Source of the DNA: Paulownia fortunei
Taxonomy: Eukaryota; Streptophyta; Magnoliopsida; Lamiales; Paulowniaceae
Assembly (NCBI GenBank): GCA_019321725.1
Contig: CM033123.1
Span: forward strand, 15,860,925 to 15,924,924
Direction: 5' to 3'
DNA length: 64,000 bases
How positions within the stretch are numbered: position 1 is the first letter of the stretch; each line of letters starts with the position of its first letter. Below are positions 49,078 through 59,600 of the stretch, one piece after another. The notes beneath the pieces were generated by a model. It did not search any database. It was not told where the DNA came from and saw only the letters and a list, made by a program, of their open reading frames with translations. The translations under genes were made by a program, and so were the position numbers.

Positions 49078-50752
49078 TTAATTTGATGTGCAGTTCAGCG
49101 TGGAAAGAGCCGGTGGAACGAGAATTTCCACAAATCTAGCATAAGCCTCTTGTGTAAAGTGTAAGCCATCCCAGTAGATGTATTGATTTGGGTTAGTGCA
49201 AACAGGCACTCCTGGACTTCCACAAAATCTTTGGCTATCGTAGTTATATTTTCCTCCAATCCCACAACAAGCTTTCAGTGCCATGCTCCCTTGAGGGCCT
49301 ATTACAATTTATAAGCACAAGAATTTGAGATCAAAGTGATGTTTACCAAATAAAACAATCTACGAAAAACGAAACACTCGCCTGGAATAGATGTCTGTTG
49401 AATAATTGATCGCACAGCTTCATATATGTCGGCATAAGATATGGTGGCATTGGGGAATTCCATACTTAGATTTTTTATAGCTTCTTGGAGAACTTCGTTT
49501 TTGGACAAGATAAGATCATTCACACTTTTCAAACACCCTAGATCATCATAGGCTGTGGAATTGTTGTCCTGCAACGCAGTTAGAATATAGGGGTAGCATC
49601 CAAGGGGAGCATTTCCAGGAATTAATACTCGCGTGGCGCCCATTCTAATCAACTCCTGTGATTATTTTGTAATAGAATTAACTCTTAAATTAAATTATTC
49701 AATTATATAAGTAAGATCTAAGTCCATGGGTAGCGGCAATATATTAATTGAACTTCATTCTAGAGAAGATTCAATTACAGAAGGAATTCATAAATTTAAA
49801 ATATAACTTCGTAATAGTTTAAGAATTAGTCTTAAGTAATTACTGTTGTAGCTTGCATGAGGGCCCGTATTACAAATGGCACGTAAGTGTTTGCTTCTTT
49901 AATGGACTTGCCCTGGGTCAATGGATAGCCGATGTCATTGCCTTCAAGATCACCCATCAATATAATAGAATTTCCAAGCCTATTGGCACAATCTGATGCA
50001 GAGCAAATTGAATTGTAGTAAGTACTCTATCAAGATTATTTACATATAAAAAATAAGTTTATACCTATGAAATAAGTTAATATACCTTTTTGTGTTGAGC
50101 AAATGGATTTAAGATATGTCTTAAACCAACTTAATTGACCGCTAAGAGGAACAGCATAAGGTGGAATTTTAATGCTCCTTAATTTAAAAAATATATGATC
50201 AAGTACTGGACTTCTGGCTACAGAAAAGGTGACTCCATCATAGTTGGTTGAAGCATTCATTGACAAATAAGGTACAATTTTTGGCACGCCTAAATCAGCA
50301 GCTGCAAATCATAGGTATGCATTTCATCAAAGATCCGAATGTTGTGGATACAATTACAACTATGGTGAAATGCATCGTATTCTCATACCTGAAAAGTCAA
50401 TGTCAATAAGGCCGTCAGACCAACGACCAGTAGGCCGACCAGGAAAAATTTTACCATAAGGTAAACGTGCCGCAGGAAGAAATGGCCCGAAAGGGAGAAC
50501 TCTAATTGAGTTGCCAATGTCTGTGGTTCCATCTCCAAAGTGGTATAAATACTGAAACGGGCACGTGGTATTTTGGTGTGAAGATGCATCAGCTAGGATG
50601 AAAAGGGAAAAGCATATGAAGAATGAGTAGGAAAAGGTTTTATCAGCTTTCGACTCTCGACTTGGACCTTCATGCTTGTTAATTTCCTCCTTGCAACTGT
50701 GACATTGATTAAGCAAACACAGAAAGTTGTTACTGTTGAAGATCGATGTCAT
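49078..50752 (-). CDS. GDSL esterase/lipase-like gene, five exons, catalytic Ser replaced; probable pseudogene
   Basis: Secreted SGNH-hydrolase family, near acetylajmalan esterase-like members. Exons: 50389-50752, 50086-50301, 49844-49992, 49382-49655, 49078-49298. All phases join, giving 407 residues. A hydrophobic segment (residues 40-54) precedes CPFQYLYHFGDG: block I has Gly75 where the nucleophile Ser belongs. Block II reads FSVARSPVLD, with Arg where the oxyanion Gly is expected. Block III (GDLEGNDIGYP) and block V (YWDGLHFTQEAY, with Asp and His) are intact. Intron 4 uses a GC donor (CCAG|GCGAGT) to AG; the others are GT-AG. The only in-frame ATG (50752) is supplied by a solo LTR, and residues 20-38 overlap a BAHD-like start read in another frame, so the native N-terminus is lost. 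An intact frame through four introns suggests recent or selected loss of catalysis; either dead or repurposed. Confidence 0.8.
50635..50673 (-). pseudogene. BAHD N-terminal fragment fused into GDSL exon 1
   Basis: From ATG 50673 the minus strand reads MKVQVESRKLIKP, matching the BAHD start at 9080 (MKVNVVSRKLIKP) at 11 of 13 positions, with the same AAGC before the ATG. The frame continues FPTHSS and stops soon after. The GDSL frame uses the same bases in a different phase. Confidence 0.65.
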
Positions 50753-51131
50753 CAATTAAATTAGGTTATGTGTATTGCAATTTGTGTGGACTCAATTAAT
50801 TAGGTGTTTATAATTTGTGTGGATTCAAATTAATTAGGTTTTTATAATTTGTGTGGTTAAAAATTAATTAGCTTAATTAATGTGTGGTGTGTATTTCATT
50901 TCTTGTTCTATAAATACCCAAGTCTAGCATTGTAAATCATCAAGAAGTGAAAAAGAGACTAGTAGTCTTATATATAAGAGTATAGTCTTGTTAGCTTGAG
51001 TATTTGTGAGAATTGAGAGTTTTCTTTGTAATATCTCAAAGTTTAATAAAGTCTTTGTTGTGTTTTCAATTTTAGAGTGAATTTCTTTTTCGAAAGATAA
51101 AATTTGAATTATATATTCTAATTTCTCAACA
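50734..51131 (+). mobile_element. Copia-type solo LTR, 398 bp
   Basis: It starts TGTTGAAGATC and ends TCTCAACA, flanked by a perfect 5-bp duplication GTTAC (50729-50733 and 51132-51136). It holds a TATA-like CTATAAATACC (about 50909-50919) and an AATAAAG (about 51041), in plus orientation, antisense to the GDSL gene. Its left edge supplies the first six in-frame codons of the GDSL reading frame. Confidence 0.85.
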
Positions 51132-51136
51132 GTTAC

Positions 51137-51340
51137 TATTACAGATGAGAAATAAAATCTTTCTAATTATATAACAACATGAAATGTGACATTTTGAGAG
51201 AAAGAGGAGGGGGGGGGGGGGGATGATAGAAAGAGAAAGAGAGAGTTCCATACCTAGAAAACAATGGTAAGAAGAGTGCAAATGTGCAATGGTGGAGTAG
51301 AAAGCTCCAGGAGCTGGTTTATATAGGTGTAGTGGCATGG
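51137..51340 (-). promoter_or_regulatory. Probable native promoter and leader of the BAHD/GDSL fusion
   Basis: On the minus strand a TATA box (CTATATAAACC, about 51316-51326) precedes a CT-rich leader with a C homopolymer (complement of the G run at 51211-51224). The solo LTR now separates this leader from the downstream coding sequence. Confidence 0.45.
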
Positions 51341-51665
51341 GGACGGGGCAGGAAAAATTCTATTATAATTGTACTTATATTGACAATATTTTTTACATAT
51401 TTAGCTTTATGATTAAGATTGTCATGTAAATGAAGCCAATTATCTGAGGTCAAATTTCTGTGTCTATCGTCTTGCAAAGTGTTAGTTAATATCCTCTATA
51501 ACAACTTAGAATTTTGGAAGATATGGTTATTTAATATGGTATAAAAGTTAGGTTAAATAGAAAGCTGTAGGTTTATTTTTCATTGAGACCTATTTATGAT
51601 AAAGAATTTCACGAGCTAGCTTCAGAAAAACCATGCACTTGAGAGAATGTGTAGAAATAATAAAT

Positions 51666-53689
51666 TCAATATTTATTTTTTCTACCAGTTTAAACTTTTA
51701 TTTGAGGCGATTTGTATTACAAACTGATAACAACAGTCAGTGTGGTTCGGACAGTTTGAGTAGTTTTATAAAATTTATGATAAGCCCTACTTTAGGCATC
51801 CACAACTCATTCGTTTTTTCAATAAAAATATCAAGCAAAATATTTACCATTAAAATAAAAATACTTTAACACTTACCTTTATATTTTTGAAACAAATCAA
51901 TCACCATAATTCTGCATTTTTTTCCTATTGAATTGAGATTAAACTCTTTTTTGAGAAAATAGTTTCAAAGATTTAAATACATTTCAATATTTTTGCTAAC
52001 TCCTTGTTTTCCTTTTTCGTTTCTAAAGATCCCTATCTTGTTAATTTCCAACAAATATTATTTCAATTTATCTTTCATTCAAAACATACTGCATAATTGG
52101 AGTAGTAAAACTAATACCATTACAGTACTAAATAAGATTATGTTTCTGGCAAAACAATGAACATATAAATCTCCAAAACTAAAAATTATCTTTAAAAATA
52201 AAATTTTCAATAAATTATTAACGTGTTCAATTTCAACATGGATATAATTTACTATGCACTTAAACAAATGAAGAGGACTTCTCTTCAAACAGCAAATGGA
52301 TATTTAATTAGTATTACATCTTCTCAACCTTTTTGTATAGGCAAACACAAAAATAGAGTGTAAGTATAAAAAATACTTATAAAATTACTGTTGAAGAAAA
52401 GCAGCTCCTGAAAGAAATTAAGATTGAAAGTGTATTACATCTCATAATAATAATGAATTTATTTATCCTATTGGTTTTTTATCTATTCACAACTTATCCG
52501 TTACAAGCATTTAAGTATTTCTTAATGTCTTGACTTTTCATGTATTTACAAAATCCTAGAAAAATAAGTGTTAATTGTCCATGCTCAGCTCAAGATTTAT
52601 CAACTAATATCTACTAATTAGGAAAGATTTTTCATGCAAGAGTAAGCATTGGAGTCATTGATGGAACATAATTGTAACCAAGGTTCCGTTAGAAATTCTA
52701 CAAATAATTAGGCATCGAGAAAATAACATATTGGTGCCATTATCTTTCCTTTTTTTAAGGAAAAATCCAATAACACCACCCTTTGTCTACGATATTATAG
52801 ATGCTACATATACATTAAATATAAATTTAATATTTAAATGTCTTATTTTTTTATAAAATGGGACATTTGATATTTATTTATATACGATATAGTATGAATA
52901 TTAATCTTTGTTCGCAACGTATGTCCGCAATTTGATTTTCAACTCATTAGTACTCATTAATGTCAGCATTTTTTTTTCTAGGAACTACAGAAAATAACAA
53001 ATGCAAATGATGTTCGTATATAGATCTACCGACCACAAGCCATTAGTGTTACCATCTTACCATTTAAAATTTTTACTTGAAAGAATATTTTATTCAATAT
53101 ATTATTTAACCCAAAATCTTGCTCACTTTTAACTTTATCTCTTTCCTTTCTCCTTATTTCTTCTGTTTCTTTTATATTTTCGGTGTATGCTTTTCCTCTA
53201 AAAGTCTAGCTCTAATTAATTTTTTTCTTTTTTGTTTTCTATTTTTGGTTCAACATTCTTTCAACTTATTTCTTATTGTTTCAATCCTTAACTTTTTGGA
53301 GTGTAGAATTCAATTTGAAGATTAACCCATAGATCACATAAATACAAAATTACCCAGATGCCCATTAGTTCACATCATCCTATATGTTTTATAAGATTAG
53401 TTTAGTCATCTTAAAAAAATTAAAAAACTTATAACATCATAAAACCAGTTATACTTTTATAATAGTATAGATAAAGATATAAATAGACAAAGTACCTAAC
53501 CTAATATCCATACTCAAGATTATTCAAATGTGGCATTTTAAGAGAGATAGATTTATAGACTTTTGACTATATATTGTAGTTATTTATAACTTGAAAAATG
53601 GTTTGTAGTTATAGAAATACATTCAAAAAAAAAAGGAATAATAAACACATTTTAATATTTATTACTAGTTCAAATTAATAAATACTCCT
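51666..53689. other. Intergenic, no gene seen
   Basis: AT-rich, short chance frames only. By the order of blocks in copies A and B, a third OMT body would be expected about here, but no OMT exon was recognised. Confidence 0.5.
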
Positions 53690-53965
53690 TAATTAAAATT
53701 AAAACCAAAAAGTTAGCCTAGAAGTTCTTAATTCAACTTGAAAAAGTATGGGGAGTTAGGTAATGATAGAGTGGGATAATATTTATATTTCACCAGTCAT
53801 AATCTCAAGTCTTACCTTTGTGTAATATGATTTTACACTAATGTCCAAACAATAAATAAATTTAATTAAGCTATAGTACTATAACAAGACATAGCCTTTA
53901 CTGCTTCTAGACATTATCGATCTTCCTTATTTATTTTTCCATACAATCCTTAGCCAACAAAGCAT
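53690..53965. repeat. Third copy of the OMT upstream flank (relic)
   Basis: It matches 19860-20115 (copy A) and 37090-37325 (copy B) in the same orientation. Shared order: TTAATTCAACTTG; AAAGTAT..GGAGTTAGGTAAT; AGAGTGGGA; CATAATCTCAAGTCT; CCAAACAATAAATAAATT; AATTAAGCTA; TAGCCAACAAAG. An extra partial copy also lies at 36610-36705. Confidence 0.7.
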
Positions 53966-56400
53966 TGACTTAAAAGAAGTATAGTAGGTTGGGTGCACTA
54001 TTGTTAGAAAAGCATACAAAAATTTAAGAGGAATAATTGAATTAATGGATTAAAAAGTATATAAAATTGTTTGAAAAGCTTTAAAATAATAGAATTGTGA
54101 ATGAATTAACATGTTGAATAATTGAAATATGTAAATGTTTGTTTGGCATGCCAAAGGCGCATTCATTTGAAGACAAAGGATATATAAGATTAAGACAATA
54201 TATGGTAAGAATTGAAAAAAGTATTTCCATGATAGATATGAAATTAAATGGTTTGGCAAGAGAATTGAAATTCAAATTTTTATTTGTTTCTTTTTTATAT
54301 ACTTGTTATTTGCTTGGTAATTATCTCATGACTAAAATTTGTGGTAAAAATATATTAGTGGGCTTTGGATATCTAGACTATCATCGTGTTCGTTATTATT
54401 ATAAAATATAGATTTTCAACACTTCACATTAAGTGCCACGAAAAATACTATGTTCTAAACCAGAAAAGGTTTATATTATTATATTCCTAATATCTTAAGG
54501 CCAGTAAAATATTTTCAATACAAATTTTAGATTTTAGCTAGGCAAAATTGCATTTTAATACCATAAATGTGATTTTAAAAATAAACTCAATTTTCAAAAA
54601 ATCATGCACATTTAATCCTGTATTTATCTCGTTGTTAGGAATTAATGGGACCATGCACAAGGATGGCAAGTGGCAGTTAGTTTCATTTTTTTCTTTTTTG
54701 GGAGGGGGATGGAATTTGTCATTTTAGTCCCGCAAGACAGGGATTTTAGCAATTTTAGTCCCACAATTTTACAAAATTTTAGAATTGTTCTTTCTGAAAA
54801 ATCAGTTATTTCTATTTTCAAGGTTCGTTTATAGCAACTAATTATAAAGAACCATATATGAGATTTGCATATGGCCATTGTCCTATTGCTTGGAGGAAAA
54901 ATATAGGCGTGTTGCTGATGAGATTGAGTCAAATCCAAACAAAAACTAAATAAAAATTAATTTTTCAAAAATACAAAAAATAATCACCAATATAATAATT
55001 ATAAACACTCAAACAATTTTGTCACAAACTTGAGTCAATTACAATAATGAAAAAAATACAATAAACTTTTTTAAGTATCCTACAAGAGAATCCTCTAGCA
55101 TTCACATGTATTGTGACCATTTTAATTCTCTATCTACATTACAAAAATCCCTTGAAAATGCCAAAAAAAGAAAAAAAAGCCCCCCTTTTATTTCTTTGTT
55201 TCAAGATGGACCCTATAATTTGGGTGGATCCTAGCAATCTCATCTTTCAATGAGAAAAACACTTTACAGATCTTCTCATTAAAAGCAAACCAAGTATTGA
55301 TGAATAGCATCTATCTACTGGACAATTGTAACTAGAGATGGGCATACAGGTTTGTATTTTCGGGTTTCGACTCAACCGATTGAGTTGAGTTTTTTTGAAG
55401 AAAAAAATTTGATTATCGGCTAATCCAATACCTGATTTTGAATTTTTAGATCAGATGTCGGATATTGTTTTCGTACCCGATTGCGTATTGGGTGCCTGAA
55501 AATATTTTTATTTTTATTTATGAAATATCCCTTGGATTATATAATAAATGTAATAATATTTATCTTTTAATTTGTTATTCTTTTCTAAATATACATCAAT
55601 CACATAAAAATAATAAATCGTACTAGCTTAGAATTTAGATACAAGTTCAATCCAAACTTGATCCAAACTAAATTTTCATATATATAAAAATATCATAAGA
55701 CAAAAATTATAATCCTCACCATCTTTGACTTTTTATATCAAATAAGAAAGTTAGACACATATTTTTAATTACATATCATAGAAATTTAATACAATCAATT
55801 GTGTTAATACTGCTTGCAGAAAGTTAATGAAAAGGTATTAGAAAAGAGATCCACTTCAAAAAAGTTAATTTTTTTGCTTTCATTAGTAAAACCTCGTATT
55901 TAAACATATATACAAATAATTAAAAATAATTTTTTTACAGTATATATTCCAAACATAACGAATAATACTCATATTTTTTAGCTAATATAAGTATTACTCA
56001 TACAATACTTAATAAATAATACTTTATTTTTATAAATATTTATAATATTTTTTCAAAACCTATAATCAATCAAAATTACTTATATCATACAAATAAAAAA
56101 TAAGAATCCTAATAACTTACAAAAAATTAATTATTGTTAAATAATTTTTCTAAGTTGTCTCATAATTAAATCATATAATACAATATTACATATGCAATAA
56201 TTTTTGTACAATTTATAAATAAGTACAAGTGAGTTACATAAAAAAATAATATAAAATAAGCTGTATTATTTATCTCGAATAATTCTTTTGCATTCACATA
56301 TTATCCATTTTTTTTATTTTTGAGCTGATAATTTTTTTAGCACAAATTTATGCAAAAATTCTTTAATTAATTAGGCCTTTAGCTAGTGGACACCAAAATG
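53966..56400. other. Intergenic, no gene seen
   Basis: AT-rich. The part from about 55330 to 55690 has a GGGCATACAGG start and TCGACTCAACC/CCGATTG words in the style of hAT-type MITEs. 54530-54800 has repeated 'TTTTAGTCCC' phrases seen in many dispersed plant repeats. Neither shows clear ends. Confidence 0.45.
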
Positions 56401-56600
56401 TCCGTAGTTTGAGAGGTGTGCCATTTTGTGCTTGAGCCCAAAATTCTCTTGAGAAATAAAGAAATTGAAACTGGATTAACCCAATCTTGTTCCTCCATCG
56501 TAAATCTAAAAAATCCATGCGATTTTCCCTCCTTCCCCACTACTATTCACCTGCCTGTCGAATTCTCCCACCTTATTATCGTCGAATACGCTTCAAGAAT

Positions 56601-59600
56601 ATGACATCTGAAAAACCCAGTGAACCAGCATCAAAACCCGCCATCAGTGCTGCTGCGAAACTCAACAAATTCCAGCAAGTCCTTCACTCAGACTCCACCA
56701 GTAAGTAAAGTAAAAGCAGATTTCAAGAAAATTGAACAGATGAAAGTTGGGTTCTTTTCTTGTTTCTTTTTAGTGAACAGGGGTTGATGTTGCATTTTCA
56801 GATGATTGGGACAAGTGCTGGGAAGATGGTTTAACGCCTTGGGATTTGGGGAGCCCGACCCCAGTTCTTGTGCACCTTCACAACACGGGATCCCTTCCCA
56901 AAGGCAGAGCTCTTGTTCCTGGATGCGGCAGTGTGAGTGTTTTAGATTCAGTTATTCAGTTCATTGCCTTGTACATTTTCAAAAGCATATGAATAGTTGC
57001 AGAGCAAAGATTTGTGTTTTTTTCTTGGTGATTATCTGCTTATTCCTTTTTCTGGGCTGTGATTGGTTTTTTATAAGCGCTATTGAGGTGATGTACTTTT
57101 ATGCAATAGCGTTTGCACGTTTCTCTGGCTTTATGTGGTACTGCTTGGATTAGATGCCACATTTGGCTTGTAGCGCACTTTCTGCTGTTTTTGGTGTACC
57201 TTGCTCTGGCGGTTTGGTGCTCCATTGAAATTTGCCGGATGCCAGTTTTTTAGATTGAACTGAGCCATAAGGTGTACAGCAGAAACAAAAGCAGTAGGCT
57301 TAAGTTTATTGACTACTCTTCTGCTTCCCCTTCTCAGTAACCCCTTTTCATCTTTTGGTTTGCATTAATATGAGAAAAATGATAATAAAACAATTGGAGG
57401 AAGAGATGAATTTTCTAATTGAAAAAACATTGCATTGGGAAGAGGATGATTTGAAGAACCATGTAATCTACAACAGGAAAATAGATTAATAAAAAATGGC
57501 GTAATAGGATTGAAATACATGGGGTAGAGAAATAAGAACAAGGTGACCAATAGGTTCTTGTTTATAACTTTATAAAACAGGTTAGAAGCAAGATGATTGA
57601 TAGGACCTATTGCAAGATTGGGACAGAAATTCGCCAATGAATGAGTCTTACTCGAATGAGTAAATGCTAGTGATTGTCATTCCTGTTCAAATAACATCTG
57701 TGCAGCTGAGCAAGATGGAGAAATTAGAAATATCCTTTGTGACCATTTGTGGCAGTAAGTGGTACCAAAGCCAAAAGTTTAGAAAATCCTCAGCTAACTT
57801 GCCAAAAAGTGGTAGACAACAGATATAGAGGTTGTAAAAACACATATGTCTGCATGCAGAATGGGGTGGAATTGTCAAAGCTGCAAGAAATAAATCCTTC
57901 TTAGTTTGGTGGTTGGGCTCTGAATTGTGTAGAAGTGAATTTCCTATGCCATAGCAAAAGTGGGCTCTCATAGAAATTTACATGTAGTTACTAAAGTGCC
58001 TACGTGATAAGTTTAAGAAGATAGATAAACCTCGTGTGGATTGCCAAGTATGAGCTCGTAGCTGAGTAAGTTGTGTGTCACATACTTTAGGACTTGTGAG
58101 TTGTGAAATTGGGGAACAACATAAATCTTTTGGTTCAAGGGATGCTAGGGCCTGACATAGAAGGTTCAGTTGTAAGGGAGAGGTTATTAGCTATTCATGG
58201 TAAGAGTAACAGACAAAATGGTGCTTCATGGAAAAACGACTTATGTGAGTAGGTTTAGTGCACTTTGGGCAGAAGATGTTTCAGATCATTGATGCCACTG
58301 GCCACATAAAATTTACTATTTGGATGCAGCACCTGCATGAGGTTCTTTGCAGAATGGGCTAAATGTAGAAATAGAGAAAATATTTGCTTAAAAAATTTTA
58401 GCTACCAAAAATGTTCATGTGATCAGTAAACTGTTTCTTTATTTCCATAAACCCTTGCTACATTGTTTTGTCAAGTCAACTTAAGGGCATTGGGAATTGA
58501 TAAACCAATGTCGAATACAATGTCTTTTCACCAATTGAGTATCTATTGTCAAGCATTCAGTTCTACATACTACTTCATTAATGTTATACAATGGCTTTTT
58601 AACTGCTCTGTAATTGGTTTGTATGCATTGATGCACGTATATTGAATTTTACTTGTCAGAAGAAATGTATTAGTTTGATTTATTTTCCTTTCTTGTTTTG
58701 TGCTTTCATCATGCTGTCTGTTCTCTTTTTCTGTTTTTCTCTTTGGTTTTGCTCCGTCACAGAAATCTTCTGTGTGGTGCAGGGTCATGATGTGGTGGCA
58801 ATTGCAAGTGCCGAGCGCCATGTTGTAGGTCTAGACATATCAGACAATGCCATTAAGAGAGCAACAGGAGTAAGAGTGTGTTTTGTCCATTGTCATCAAT
58901 AAACCTGTATCAGAGTTCGCAACTTCACAATATTGACCAAATAATGGAAATCCAGACCAAGTACCAAACTGCATGATTCTTAGATTATTGTTGTTGATAA
59001 TAGGGTATATTAAATAGGAATATTCATCTGCAAAGAATAATATCCTTTAAAAAAGGTTCTTAGAAACTCCACTTGAGGTTAAAGGCTGTTGCCTCTGCTG
59101 TTTTAGAGCCAAATAAGTTGAACTGATATTTTCCATATCTTATGCATTTATAGACATTATATTTAGGTTAAAGTAATTTTGTGTAATTTTATATAAGTTC
59201 CTGTGTGTCTTTGTATCAAATTGATCACCTATTTAAATCAAATTATCTTGTTTTTGTTCGTTGCTAGTAATTTCTATCGTTATACTCTGTGATGTGAACT
59301 TACTGGCATTCAATTGCATCACATTTTGCCTTACCTTGCATTTCATGTATTTACTGGGCACGATATTTAATATGTTGTGATTGTGTCCTAGGCAATTCTC
59401 GTGTGTAAACTGTAATTAGGTGAGACATATGGTAGTTCTAATCCAATATTCTTCCTTCTGGTGGGATGCAGCGGCTTAAGAGAGATGAGGATAGGATGAG
59501 GATAGACATAGTTGAACAAAAAAGCTTTGGGTTGGACTAGATAGAACTAAATACTTGTGCTTTCCATATATTCAGTATGGATGTTGGGATCTCCTTCTTG

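Larger units (their letters stand above)
34985..51665. repeat. Tandem duplication unit, copy B
   Basis: It matches copy A (18072-30455) block by block in the same orientation. It differs by lacking the solo LTR at 20964-22222, by a CACTA element in the copia body (39782-41384), by loss of the copia right LTR after about 42550, by a transposase-bearing CACTA relic ending at 45381, and by carrying the GDSL locus. Homology with copy A resumes after the GDSL locus at 51592-51665 (matching 30380-30455). Confidence 0.8.

Noticed and set aside
54139..54411. 90-residue plus-strand frame
   Set aside because: No recognisable domain, AT-rich codons, and no flanking gene signals.
57365..57971. Minus-strand frames within intron 2 of the HOL-type gene
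   Set aside because: No family resemblance; they lie in intron sequence bounded by good GT and AG sites.
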